From Ilumatobacteraceae bacterium (GTDB lineage: Bacteria; Actinomycetota; Acidimicrobiia; Acidimicrobiales; Ilumatobacteraceae): a stretch of DNA of 22,919 nucleotides. The position numbers and the translations under genes are program-made. This document shows positions 14,353-22,640 of the stretch, in pieces. The stretch covers positions 18,149 to 41,067 of the forward strand of contig JAEMRY010000003.1 of NCBI GenBank assembly GCA_016463105.1, written 5' to 3'. The notes under the pieces are model-generated. The model was given only the letters and a program-made list of their open reading frames with translations, was not told where the DNA came from and ran no database searches. Numbering within the stretch: position 1 is the first letter of the stretch; every line of letters begins with the position of its first letter.

Positions 14353-15204
14353 TTATATAGCGAGAAGTTGAGCGCCTTGGGCGGCAATTCGCAAGACCAT
14401 TGTCGAACCTTGATCTGGAAACTTGTCTGCAATATTTTGAGCATCTGCAGGGTCACACATCGCAGCGATAGTTGGCCCAGAACCCGATAACCAAGCACAC
14501 CATGCACCAGCATCAATGCAGCCAAGCATTGCGGCTTGCGACGCTGGAACTTTTTTAAATCGCAAATCTTGATGCAGTCGATCTTGCGTCGCCGTTTGAA
14601 GTGCCGAGATATCGCCTGACGCAAACGCTGCCACTAAAAGTGCCGTGCGACCGACATTAAATACTGCGTCAGCAAACGAAACCGTTGTCGGAAGTTTGGT
14701 ACGAGATTCTCGTGTTGACGTTTGCTCTTGTGGAACCCAAACAATTATCGCTGGATCTAATGGTGTTGGTATTCGCACAGTTGAACCCGCGACACTTGCG
14801 ACGACCCCACCAAGCATCGACGCCGAAACATTGTCAGGATGACCTTCAAGTTCTGAAGCAATCGCAAGAAGTTCAGTTTGTGCATTTCGAAAAATAATTT
14901 CATCTGATCCATTTTTCTGCGCATGCGCTAGTGAAACACCTGCTACTCGCGCAGCACCACTAAACCCCAAACCTTTACCCATTGGCATTTGTGACCGCAC
15001 CCATAACGGCCCTTGTCCACCACAATGTTTGAACGCCACAAGCACCGGATGGTTTTGGGTCGCTTCAATCGAATCTGCCGGTGAAGATCCAAAACCTGCC
15101 TCAAGGTGCAATGACAACGCCATCCCTAATACATCAAAGCCCGGCCCAATGTTTGCTGAACTTGCAGGCACACGCACGGCGATCGAGTTGCTAGTTGAGT
15201 TCAT
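14353..15204 (-). CDS. thrB: homoserine kinase (GHMP family)
   Basis: ThrB phosphorylates homoserine for threonine synthesis. The GHMP signatures are VPASSANIGPGFDVLGMAL (12-30), the phosphate loop MPMGKGLGFSGAA (73-85), EGHPDN (120-125) and LSGSGPTI. The 283 residues fit. The loop is unusual: most ThrB proteins read GLGSSAA, here GLGFSGA, replacing the first serine with Phe. The gene lies 14 bp after trpD. No thrC or hom is in view, so the threonine pathway assignment rests on the N-terminal motif. Another GHMP kinase is the main alternative. The 83-bp gap below it (14270-14352) should hold the promoter of the next unit. Confidence 0.85.
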   Translation of the reverse strand: MNSTSNSIAVRVPASSANIGPGFDVLGMALSLHLEAGFGSSPADSIEATQNHPVLVAFKHCGGQGPLWVRSQMPMGKGLGFSGAARVAGVSLAHAQKNGSDEIIFRNAQTELLAIASELEGHPDNVSASMLGGVVASVAGSTVRIPTPLDPAIIVWVPQEQTSTRESRTKLPTTVSFADAVFNVGRTALLVAAFASGDISALQTATQDRLHQDLRFKKVPASQAAMLGCIDAGAWCAWLSGSGPTIAAMCDPADAQNIADKFPDQGSTMVLRIAAQGAQLLAI

Positions 15205-15218
15205 GACTAAGAATTATT

Positions 15219-16283
15219 TTAGTGCGCCATGTGCTTGGCGGCATCGACACTTACGCGAATGACTTCATCAAGCACATCGCGTGCAGAACCCGAATCTATT
15301 GACGTCGCGGCAATCTCAAGCCCAGTTTGCATGTCATCGGCTTTACCCGCAACGACGATTCCGGATGCTGCATTGAGCAAAACAATATCTCTAATCGGTC
15401 CTTTTGCGCCGTCTAACATCTCGCGAAACATTCTCGCATTGTCTCGCGGTTCACCGCCGCGCACCGCAGCAACATCTGCAAAAGCAAGTCCGAGTGAGCT
15501 TGCGTTAATTTCGAATTCTCGTAACTTGCCGTTATTCATTTCAACAACCGGACATGGACCACTCAAAGAAAGTTCATCAAGTCCACCATGACCATGCACT
15601 ACCCACGCGCGCTTCACGCCTCGAGTAACCAATGCATGTGCCATCACAGTTGCGGCTTTTGGGTCACCCACGCCAACCACCATGAACGAAACCGGAGCAG
15701 GGTTTGCCATCGGTCCAAGCAAATTGAAAACTGTTGGCACGCCAATCTCACGGCGCGATGGGCCAGTAAATCGAAACGCTGGATGAAATCGTTGTGCAAA
15801 GCAAAAACCGAAACCTGTTTCTTCGACACAGCGAGTAACAGCTGGCCCGTCAAGTTCGATCGCCACACCAAGTGCTTCAAGCACATCAGCGGCACCACTC
15901 TTTGACGACGATGCACGACTGCCGTGTTTGCAGACGGGTATTCCTGCGCCAGCAACCACCATTGCCGCCATCGTTGAAACGTTCACCGAATAACTGTGGT
16001 CACCACCAGTGCCGACGATGTCAATTGCTTGATCAGCGACTTGATCACTTAGCAAAACACGCTCTGCGGCTCGACGCACTTCGGCCAGCATTCCTTCGAG
16101 TTCAATTTCTGTTTCACCTTTAGCCCGAAGCGAAATGATAAAAGCGGTTATTTGAGACGGTGTGGCTTCGCCAGAAAGTACTGACCTCATTGCTGCACCC
16201 GCATGACTTGCAGATAAATCTTTTCGTGCCAGTAATTGCGAAATTACCTGTGGCCAGCCGCCAGCGAGATCAATCTCGCTCAC
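15219..16283 (-). CDS. trpD: anthranilate phosphoribosyltransferase
   Basis: TrpD joins anthranilate to phosphoribosyl pyrophosphate in tryptophan synthesis. Diagnostic segments are DIVGTGGDHSYSVNVST (88-104), the KHGSRASSSKSGAADVLEALG run (119-139), GPSRREIGVPTVFNLLGPMANPA and the metal-site HGHGGLDELS. The 354 residues are normal and the GTG start is 12 bp after whiB. No other trp gene is nearby, so tryptophan genes are dispersed. The weak AAGAAAG before the start and tight spacing suggest co-transcription with whiB. Confidence 0.96.
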   Translation of the reverse strand: MSEIDLAGGWPQVISQLLARKDLSASHAGAAMRSVLSGEATPSQITAFIISLRAKGETEIELEGMLAEVRRAAERVLLSDQVADQAIDIVGTGGDHSYSVNVSTMAAMVVAGAGIPVCKHGSRASSSKSGAADVLEALGVAIELDGPAVTRCVEETGFGFCFAQRFHPAFRFTGPSRREIGVPTVFNLLGPMANPAPVSFMVVGVGDPKAATVMAHALVTRGVKRAWVVHGHGGLDELSLSGPCPVVEMNNGKLREFEINASSLGLAFADVAAVRGGEPRDNARMFREMLDGAKGPIRDIVLLNAASGIVVAGKADDMQTGLEIAATSIDSGSARDVLDEVIRVSVDAAKHMAH

Positions 16284-16295
16284 GAAATTGCTTTC

Positions 16296-16535
16296 TTAGG
16301 CGCTGCGTCGACTGGTGCGCAATAATTTTCGACGTTCGCGGGCGGATGCCCCACCCCAAACACCTTGTTTTTCACGACTCTCGAGCGCATAGTTAAGACA
16401 CGCTATGCGCACTTCGCAGGTTTTGCAGATTGACAATGCTTGTTCGCAATTTTCTTCTGAATCTGGATAAAAAATATCTGGGTTAAGCCCTTGACAGGCT
16501 CCTTTGGCACGCCATGTTAAGTCGTACTCAAGCAC
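16296..16535 (-). CDS. WhiB-family [4Fe-4S] transcription factor
   Basis: WhiB proteins bind a redox- or NO-sensitive Fe-S cluster and act with the principal sigma factor. This family is limited to Actinobacteria and their phages. The four cluster cysteines are C14, C37, C40 and C46 (CKTC and IAC), followed by the GVWGG turn (58-62) and a basic C-terminal helix RERRKLLRTSRR. Only 79 residues, a minimal WhiB. The GTG start has GGGGG five bases upstream. It heads a unit with trpD and thrB. Which WhiB subtype it is cannot be settled by eye. Confidence 0.95.
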   Translation of the reverse strand: MLEYDLTWRAKGACQGLNPDIFYPDSEENCEQALSICKTCEVRIACLNYALESREKQGVWGGASARERRKLLRTSRRSA

Positions 16536-16666
16536 TTGAACCCCCTTGTTCTCGTAGCACCCGAGACACTAGGACTTCAGTACGACCCTGCGCCAATCCG
16601 CTTGTTGTGGTGATAATTCACAGCAAATGTAGTGCACAGCCGCTATTAGATTTTCAGATGTTCGTT

Positions 16667-16672
16667 TAGGAT
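16667..16672 (+). promoter_or_regulatory. -10 element of a leaderless glpD promoter
   Basis: TAGGAT (TANNNT) occupies -12 to -7 relative to the glpD ATG at 16679. The 143-bp divergent gap (16536-16678) shows no Shine-Dalgarno for glpD and no clear -35. A TAGTGT at 16571-16566 on minus is a weak -10 candidate for whiB. Confidence 0.5.
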
Positions 16673-16678
16673 GACGAG

Positions 16679-18334
16679 ATGTCACAAAGCAATAACCCCC
16701 CACCAAACAGGGTTGACACACTTGCTAAATTAGCAACGCAAAATTTCGACATCGTTGTGGTTGGCGGTGGCATAACAGGACTTGGCGTCGCACTTGACGC
16801 AGCATCGCGTGGACTAAGCGTTGCACTTATCGAGCGCGACGACCTTGCTTCTGGGACTTCTTCAAAGAGCAGCAAATTAATTCACGGTGGACTTCGATAC
16901 CTACAACAAGGCGAAGTGCGACTCGTATACGAAGCATTACACGAGCGTCAGCGACTCAAGCGCAACGCTCCTCACCTTGTGCAAACTCTGCCGTTCATGA
17001 TTCCAATCCTTAAGCGTGATGGTGTTGTATCAAAAAAAATAGCTCGAGCGCTTGGCTCAGCGATGTGGATGTACGACTTAACTGGTGGCTGGCGTATCGG
17101 CAAGTTTCATCGTCGACTCAAAGCCGATAAAGCGTTCAAACATCTTCCGACGATGTTGCGTGGACGTTTAGATTCTGCATACGTATATTTTGATGCAATG
17201 GCAGACGATGCAAGAATTTGCATTGCACTTGCGCGAACTGCGATAGCCCATGGCGCAGTAATTTCTAACTACACGTGTGTCAATGAAATTTTGCACGACT
17301 CAAATGGCGTCACTTGTGGAGTTCGTGTAACTCCACGCGGTGCCGAATCGTTTGAAATTCAGTCACGAGTGGTAATCAATGCCGCCGGTGTTTGGTCGGA
17401 CGAAGTGCTCACAACCGATCTTGGATATAACCCCGACAGCATTCGTCCAGCCAAAGGTGTTCACCTAACAGTGCCTTGGAAGAAAGTTCTCAACGACATC
17501 GCAGTTGTGATTCCCGTTCCTGGCGACAGACGAAGTTTGTTTTTAGTGCCATGGATTTCGAATTACGACGGCACATATCAATACACATACGTCGGCACCA
17601 CTGACACTGACTATCAAGGGCCAATTGACGACCCACAGTGCACGAGCACTGATATTGACTACGTACTTAAGGCTCTCAACGCTGCGGTCACAACAGATGT
17701 TACGCGTGACGACGTAACTGCAGTGTGGTCTGGGCTTCGACCACTTGTCAAAAGCGTGAGTGGTGAAAAAATTAATTCTCGAACTGCAGATCTTTCACGA
17801 CGCCATAAAGTAGCGGCATCAAAATCTGGAATGATCACCGTCACCGGCGGAAAACTCACGACCTACCGCAGGATGGCCGAAGATGCAGTCGATGCGGCAC
17901 TTATCACTCTTGACAAAAAAGCACGATGCAAAACAAAAGGACTGTCATTTATTGGTGCAAGTTCTAGCAATATGAAAAATAGCGATGCCCGAGACCAGCA
18001 TCTTTTTTCAAGATTTGGCAACGAAACCAAAACAATCAAAGACTTAATCAAGCAAGATTCTGATCTTGGCGAACAACTAATTCCAGGCCTGCCTTATTTG
18101 CGGGCTGAAGCCGTCTTTGCCGTTACTCATGAAATGGCTAACACTCTTGACGATATTCTTTCACGCCGTACAAGAAGCCGAATAATCAACCGTCGAGCCA
18201 CGGTCGCAAGTGCTCGCAATATTGCTCAACTAATTGCACCATTACTGAAATGGTCAGAGCAAGATATAGATAACGAAGTTCTTGCCTTCACAAACTTATG
18301 TGCCCTAGAAGACGAAGCCTCAGTAACTATCTAG
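16679..18334 (+). CDS. glpD: aerobic glycerol-3-phosphate dehydrogenase (FAD)
   Basis: GlpD oxidises sn-glycerol-3-phosphate to DHAP at the membrane and passes electrons to quinone. The 551-residue protein has the FAD-binding VVGGGITGLGVALDA (27-41), then GTSSKSSKLIHGGLRYL (59-75), GVHLTVPW, the GTTDTDYQGP substrate-side loop, WSGLRPL and VTGGKLTTYRRMAEDA, plus the C-terminal helical domain. It heads a plus-strand cassette: the next gene starts 22 bp downstream with a good AAAGGA Shine-Dalgarno. With glpK at 8973 it completes glycerol-to-DHAP conversion. Confidence 0.96.
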   Translation: MSQSNNPPPNRVDTLAKLATQNFDIVVVGGGITGLGVALDAASRGLSVALIERDDLASGTSSKSSKLIHGGLRYLQQGEVRLVYEALHERQRLKRNAPHLVQTLPFMIPILKRDGVVSKKIARALGSAMWMYDLTGGWRIGKFHRRLKADKAFKHLPTMLRGRLDSAYVYFDAMADDARICIALARTAIAHGAVISNYTCVNEILHDSNGVTCGVRVTPRGAESFEIQSRVVINAAGVWSDEVLTTDLGYNPDSIRPAKGVHLTVPWKKVLNDIAVVIPVPGDRRSLFLVPWISNYDGTYQYTYVGTTDTDYQGPIDDPQCTSTDIDYVLKALNAAVTTDVTRDDVTAVWSGLRPLVKSVSGEKINSRTADLSRRHKVAASKSGMITVTGGKLTTYRRMAEDAVDAALITLDKKARCKTKGLSFIGASSSNMKNSDARDQHLFSRFGNETKTIKDLIKQDSDLGEQLIPGLPYLRAEAVFAVTHEMANTLDDILSRRTRSRIINRRATVASARNIAQLIAPLLKWSEQDIDNEVLAFTNLCALEDEASVTI

Positions 18335-18356
18335 TAATCGATTAAAGGATGGTCTT

Positions 18357-19865
18357 ATGAACACACGCCCAACACCTCCGATTGAGTTTTCGACTGATAT
18401 CGACGAAATCACTGATCGTTTTCAAACAAATACAACAGAGCTCTCGTCAGAGTTTGTTGCAGGCTTAAATAAAATCTGCCCAAGTTCTACCGAACTCGCT
18501 GACCGTTTAGAACACTCGCGCGATTGGTGGCCGCTTGCAATGCACTGGTCATTAAATGCTCAAACAGCCCGACGAGCAGATGTAATTTGTCGACCGACGA
18601 CAACCAATCACGTCAGCGAAGTAGTTGCACTGTGCTCTAAAAATTCTGTACCCGTGACGGTTTCGGGTGGGCGCTCTGGTGTTTGTGGTGCTGCTATCCC
18701 ATTATTCGGTGGCGTGGTGATTGATATGACATCTCTTGCGGGGATTATTAATGTCGACGAAATTTCTGGTCTTGTCGAAGTGTTACCCGGAACTTTCGGT
18801 CCAGATCTAGAAAATGTACTCCGCGAAAAATATCGTCTCTCGGTTGGGCACTTTCCGCAATCATTTGATATTTCTACTGTTGGTGGCTGGATCGGCTCTC
18901 GTGGTGCTGGACAGTTTTCGACTCGCTACGGAAAAATTGACGACATGGTTGCCGGTCTTGAAGTTGTATTAGCCAACGGTTCAATAATTCTTACTGGTGT
19001 CGAACCTGCAGGCGCTGCTGGCCCGAATCTCACATCGTTGTTTATCGGTAGCGAAGGTTCGCTCGGGATAATTACAAAAGTTTGGTTGCGTGCACATCCA
19101 ATTGCCCCGGCGCAGCGTCGTGCTGCATATATGTTCGGATCATTTGCTGAGGCGGTTGAAGCAATGCGAGTATCGATTCGCTCTGGTGCAACACCTGCAG
19201 TTTTGCGTTTATACGACGAACGTGAAAGCAAACGAGCCCACGGCGGCGACGGCTCGCAATGTGCGCTACTTGTTCTAGATGAAGGCGAACCTCTTCTGAT
19301 TGACGCAATGATGCAAGTGGTCGACAACGCATGTCGTTCGAACAACTCGCAACCTGCCGACGTAGCGCTTGTCGAGCATTGGATGAGTCACCGCAATGAC
19401 ACAAGCGGATTGCAAGCTTTATCCAAAAAAGGATTCGTAATCGACACGATGGAAGTCGCTGTTATTTGGTCACGAGTTAATCAAGTTGCTGAATCAGTCA
19501 AGAAGGCAATCATGGCGGTAAGCGGTGCACGTAGCGCTAGTTGCCACATTTCGCATAGTTATATAGATGGCGCATGTATTTATTTTACTTTTGTTGCAGA
19601 ACCTACAACTAACACGCTCACCGAAATCGAATTGACGTATGAAGCAATTTGGAATGCCGCACAAAACTCGGCACTAGATGCTGGTGCGAATCTTTCACAT
19701 CATCACGGGGTCGGCATCAATCGTGCCAAATTTATTAAGCGTGCACTTGGGCCTGCGCACAATGTGCTCAGTGCACTCAAATTAGCACTTGACCCGAAAG
19801 ACATTTTGAATCCCGGCAAATTCGGCATCACCTCAAGTCGTGGTGAAGTAACGAAAAAGCAATAA
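18357..19865 (+). CDS. FAD-binding oxidase, alkyl-DHAP synthase-like
   Basis: The 502-residue protein belongs to the vanillyl-alcohol-oxidase flavoprotein fold. An FAD-binding domain shows CRPTTTNHVSEVV and GGRSGVCGA (104-112), then the STVGGWIGSRGAGQFSTRYG stretch (173-192) and IGSEGSLGIIT. The C-terminal part has HSYIDGACIYFTF (400-412, with Y402) and the triple-histidine HHHGVG (448-453). Both are hallmarks of alkyldihydroxyacetonephosphate synthase, which swaps the acyl chain of acyl-DHAP for a fatty alcohol to make ether lipids. Simple glycolate/lactate oxidases usually lack the triple histidine. Placement after glpD, a DHAP producer, fits. Many bacterial members are uncharacterised, so the reaction remains inferred. 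Confidence 0.85.
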   Translation: MNTRPTPPIEFSTDIDEITDRFQTNTTELSSEFVAGLNKICPSSTELADRLEHSRDWWPLAMHWSLNAQTARRADVICRPTTTNHVSEVVALCSKNSVPVTVSGGRSGVCGAAIPLFGGVVIDMTSLAGIINVDEISGLVEVLPGTFGPDLENVLREKYRLSVGHFPQSFDISTVGGWIGSRGAGQFSTRYGKIDDMVAGLEVVLANGSIILTGVEPAGAAGPNLTSLFIGSEGSLGIITKVWLRAHPIAPAQRRAAYMFGSFAEAVEAMRVSIRSGATPAVLRLYDERESKRAHGGDGSQCALLVLDEGEPLLIDAMMQVVDNACRSNNSQPADVALVEHWMSHRNDTSGLQALSKKGFVIDTMEVAVIWSRVNQVAESVKKAIMAVSGARSASCHISHSYIDGACIYFTFVAEPTTNTLTEIELTYEAIWNAAQNSALDAGANLSHHHGVGINRAKFIKRALGPAHNVLSALKLALDPKDILNPGKFGITSSRGEVTKKQ

Positions 19866-19869
19866 CGAC

Positions 19870-21333
19870 TTGAGTATTTTGGTGGTTGATATCGGCACGA
19901 GTGGGTTGCGTGCTGGGGTAATTCGTCAAGATGGCTCACTTAATTTTTTAAATTATGAATCCTGCAGACCAGACACACCGGCACCTGGCCTTGTTGAATT
20001 CGATCCACAAAAAATGGCTGAAGCAGTTTTGCGAGTGTGTCATGCCACGATCAACGATTGTTCGAAGACTGACAAAATAGATGCAATCGGAATAACAAAC
20101 CAACGCGCATCCACAGTGATGTGGAGCAAAACAACCGGCAAGCCACTTGGTCCTGCGCTCGGCTGGCAAGACTTACGCACCGTAACTCAATGCATTACTG
20201 CTGCTGCAGAACACCAAATCAAACTTGCTCCAAACCAAACTGCGACAAAAGCCGCTTGGATGATTCAACATTATGTCGTTGCGAAAAATCTTGACCTGAA
20301 TGATGTACGCATCGGCACTGTTGATTCGTGGATCGCATCTGTGCTTTCGAATAACGAGTTGCATGTAACTGATTCGACGAATGCTGGAGCAACTGGTTTG
20401 TGCTCACTTGATGCAACAACCTGGTCGGATCGCGTTTGTGGTTTATTAAAAGTCGATATAAAGTTGTTGCCTCGAATCGTAAAATCAACTGGCATTATCG
20501 GCAACGCAACTGCCCTGCCAGGAGCACCACCGATTGCAGCATTAATCGGTGATCAGCAATCGTCGCTAATTGGTCAAGGCTGCATTGCAATTGGTAAAAC
20601 AAAAATTACGTTCGGCACTGGTGGCATGCTCGATGTGTTTACCGGAGATGTTGGCCCAACACGAATGAATCGCTCAGAAAATGGAAGTTATCCGATTGTG
20701 GCTTACAGCGACGCAAAGACAACTCATTGGGCAGCCGAAGCAATCATGCTTTCTGCGGGAACGAATATTGATTGGCTACGCGATGACCTGCAAATTATTT
20801 CGACAAGCCAAGAGAGCCACGATGTTGCATCTGGCGTTAATGATTCTGGTGGTGTCGTATTCGTGCCCGCACTATTTGGTCTTGGCACACCGCATTGGGA
20901 TTACGGCGCACGCGGAACTTTGCTTGGTCTTACTCGCGGCACTACACGCGCTCACATTGTTCGTGCGGTTCTCGAAGGCATCGCCCACCGCGGTGCTGAC
21001 ATGCTCGAGGCTGTTGTTGCCGATACGAAACTTAGTATTTCAACGTTGCGTGTCGACGGCGGAATGAGCCGAAACCCAACATTTATCCAGGCATTAGCCA
21101 ACACAACAGGACTAAATGTAGAAGTTTCTCCCGTTGTAGAGGCGACGACTCTGGGTGCGGCCTTTTTGGCTGGCGTCGCCGTAGGCGTTTGGGGATCAAT
21201 TAATCAAGCCGCTGAAACACAGAAACCAGCGCAAATAGTGACCCAAAACGCGACGACTAATCGCGCACAATGGCACGAGGCGATCAGTCGTTCTCGCGGA
21301 TGGATTGCGCCTTTATCGAGTCTTAACTTCTAA
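19870..21333 (+). CDS. FGGY-family kinase, glycerol-kinase-like with altered substrate site
   Basis: The 487-residue FGGY kinase looks like GlpK overall: DIGTSG (7-12), GITNQRASTVMW (74-85), IGDQQSSLIGQ and VDGGMSRNP. Two of the glycerol-contacting residues of E. coli GlpK are changed by my alignment: the Glu of NQRE is Ala (A80) and the Tyr of DPYF is Asn (N122). R79, D228 and Q229 remain. It is therefore probably not a glycerol kinase and may act on another small polyol or triose. The TTG start lies four bases after the preceding stop with no clear Shine-Dalgarno, so translation may be coupled. It is the third gene of the glpD cassette. Confidence 0.88.
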   Translation: MSILVVDIGTSGLRAGVIRQDGSLNFLNYESCRPDTPAPGLVEFDPQKMAEAVLRVCHATINDCSKTDKIDAIGITNQRASTVMWSKTTGKPLGPALGWQDLRTVTQCITAAAEHQIKLAPNQTATKAAWMIQHYVVAKNLDLNDVRIGTVDSWIASVLSNNELHVTDSTNAGATGLCSLDATTWSDRVCGLLKVDIKLLPRIVKSTGIIGNATALPGAPPIAALIGDQQSSLIGQGCIAIGKTKITFGTGGMLDVFTGDVGPTRMNRSENGSYPIVAYSDAKTTHWAAEAIMLSAGTNIDWLRDDLQIISTSQESHDVASGVNDSGGVVFVPALFGLGTPHWDYGARGTLLGLTRGTTRAHIVRAVLEGIAHRGADMLEAVVADTKLSISTLRVDGGMSRNPTFIQALANTTGLNVEVSPVVEATTLGAAFLAGVAVGVWGSINQAAETQKPAQIVTQNATTNRAQWHEAISRSRGWIAPLSSLNF

Positions 21334-21340
21334 AGTCGTC

Positions 21341-21346
21341 TAGATT
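21341..21346 (+). promoter_or_regulatory. -10 element of a leaderless promoter for the ferritin-like pair
   Basis: TAGATT (TANNNT) occupies -12 to -7 relative to the ATG at 21353, in the 19-bp gap after the FGGY kinase. No Shine-Dalgarno is present. It suggests that the ferritin-like genes have their own start separate from the glpD cassette. Confidence 0.45.
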
Positions 21347-21352
21347 TAAACG

Positions 21353-21811
21353 ATGCTTTCAGACAATGATATTAATCTTCTGGCATTTACCCAGACTCTC
21401 GAATTGACGACACGAGACTTGTACCTGACGGTTGTCGGTCTCAAAACACTAAGCGAGGACGAAGGCGCACTTCTCGCACAATTTCATTCGCACCATGTGG
21501 CCTATGAGCAATCACTTAACGGATTGCTCAGCAAGAATGCCGCGACTGCACGCAATGAGACAGTGTTCGCAGACTTTGCAACCAGACTTTCAACGTCATC
21601 AACACCCTGGGCAACACTTCAAGAAATTGAAAACACACTTGTCGCGACCCATGCAAAAACAATTGAAAGTATCGAGTCGGCGAAAGTTGCTGCTCTCATT
21701 GCATCAATAATTACTGTTGAGGCTCGTCAAGCCGCGATTCTGGCCACATTGACTACTTCGGATCTTTCTGCCGCATTAGACAACAATGCAATTGTCTTGG
21801 TTGCATCATGA
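21353..21811 (+). CDS. small ferritin-like protein, metal site degenerate
   Basis: The 152 residues form a predicted four-helix bundle that aligns by eye with the next gene's product. Helix 1 has LELTTRDLY (E17), helix 2 FHSHHVAYEQ (H45, H47, H48), helix 3 EIENTLVATH (E93) and helix 4 TVEARQAAIL (E123). Against its neighbour, two histidine positions (H105, H193) are Tyr and Gln here, and one Glu (E165) is Ala. It has no signal peptide, so it is cytoplasmic unless carried by its partner. It overlaps the next gene by four bases (ATGA). Iron binding is doubtful and the function is unknown. Confidence 0.78.
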   Translation: MLSDNDINLLAFTQTLELTTRDLYLTVVGLKTLSEDEGALLAQFHSHHVAYEQSLNGLLSKNAATARNETVFADFATRLSTSSTPWATLQEIENTLVATHAKTIESIESAKVAALIASIITVEARQAAILATLTTSDLSAALDNNAIVLVAS

Positions 21812-22617
21812 TCGCTCTTTCTCGCCGCGAACTCCTGCGTCTAAGTGGCTTATCTCTCGCCTCAGGACTTGTCCTTGCCGCTTGCGGAAAACAATCTGGG
21901 CTTGTCGACGACAACGCAATTGCGAGCCTTGGCCAGGCGCCAAAAATTACTCCACTCGCAGAGGCCGAAGTAACTGATGCCGTTTTGCTTCGTACAGCAG
22001 CGTCACTTGAATACAACGCAATTGAAACTTACATGACTGCTCTAGATCTCGGAATCTTCACTGGCGATCTCGCAAAAGTTACAGAGATGGTGAAACGATT
22101 CACTGATGATCACCAGCAACATGCTGATGCTGTTAATGCGCTAGCTGTGAAACTCGGCGCCAAAGAATACAGATGCAGCAACACTCGCATCAATGATTTA
22201 TACATTGCACCAGCATTAAAAATAATCACCGAGGACGGTAACCCAAATCCGGCGATGGACATTGTCGCACTTGCGCATGCTGTCGAAAATTTGGCGGCAG
22301 AAACTTATCAGAGTGTTGTTGGACTTTTGACTGACCCAATGTTGCGTGCTGATGCAATTCGAATTGGTCAGCAAGAAGCTCGACACGCTGCGCTACTCGC
22401 ACAAATTTTGAATCCAGGCCTCCAAGGTGTTGGTCCAACATCTAATGAAAAAACGGGCAAGCCAAATATCGCAGCGGTTCCTTCACCCTTTGGCTCGTTG
22501 GCAAATATTCAACTTGCGATCGGCAAACCAAAGCCAGATGGCTCACGAATCACCTTGCTTCTTGAAACACCAAGTCTTAACTCGTTGATATACGAATCTG
22601 TCGTCTGCCAAGCGTAA
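21808..22617 (+). CDS. exported ferritin-like lipoprotein
   Basis: The N-terminus SRRELLRLSG followed by a hydrophobic run and LAAC (lipobox, C26) indicates export, possibly by Tat given the twin arginine, and lipid anchoring outside the membrane. The mature part resembles the ferritin-like (Ferritin_2/DUF4439-type) bundle: SLEYNAIETY (E68, E73), DDHQQHADAV (H102, H105), AVENLAAETYQ (E160, E165) and QQEARHAALL (E190, H193). These provide the carboxylate and histidine ligands of a di-metal centre. A ~60-residue C-terminal extension follows. With the cytoplasmic-looking partner it may form a pair. The substrate is not known. Confidence 0.87.
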   Translation: MIALSRRELLRLSGLSLASGLVLAACGKQSGLVDDNAIASLGQAPKITPLAEAEVTDAVLLRTAASLEYNAIETYMTALDLGIFTGDLAKVTEMVKRFTDDHQQHADAVNALAVKLGAKEYRCSNTRINDLYIAPALKIITEDGNPNPAMDIVALAHAVENLAAETYQSVVGLLTDPMLRADAIRIGQQEARHAALLAQILNPGLQGVGPTSNEKTGKPNIAAVPSPFGSLANIQLAIGKPKPDGSRITLLLETPSLNSLIYESVVCQA

Positions 22618-22634
22618 ATCCTCGCCCATACACT
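22605..22634 (+). promoter_or_regulatory. predicted rnpB promoter
   Basis: CTGCCA (22605-22610) and TACACT (22629-22634) are separated by 18 bp, and a start near 22641 would follow. The -35 lies inside the last codons of the ferritin-like lipoprotein gene, so the two overlap. Confidence 0.5.
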
Positions 22635-22640
22635 TAAAGC

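Noticed and set aside
18926..19404. long open frames opposite the flavoprotein gene
   Set aside because: They are antisense to strong motif-bearing coding sequence and show no recognisable domains or ribosome sites.
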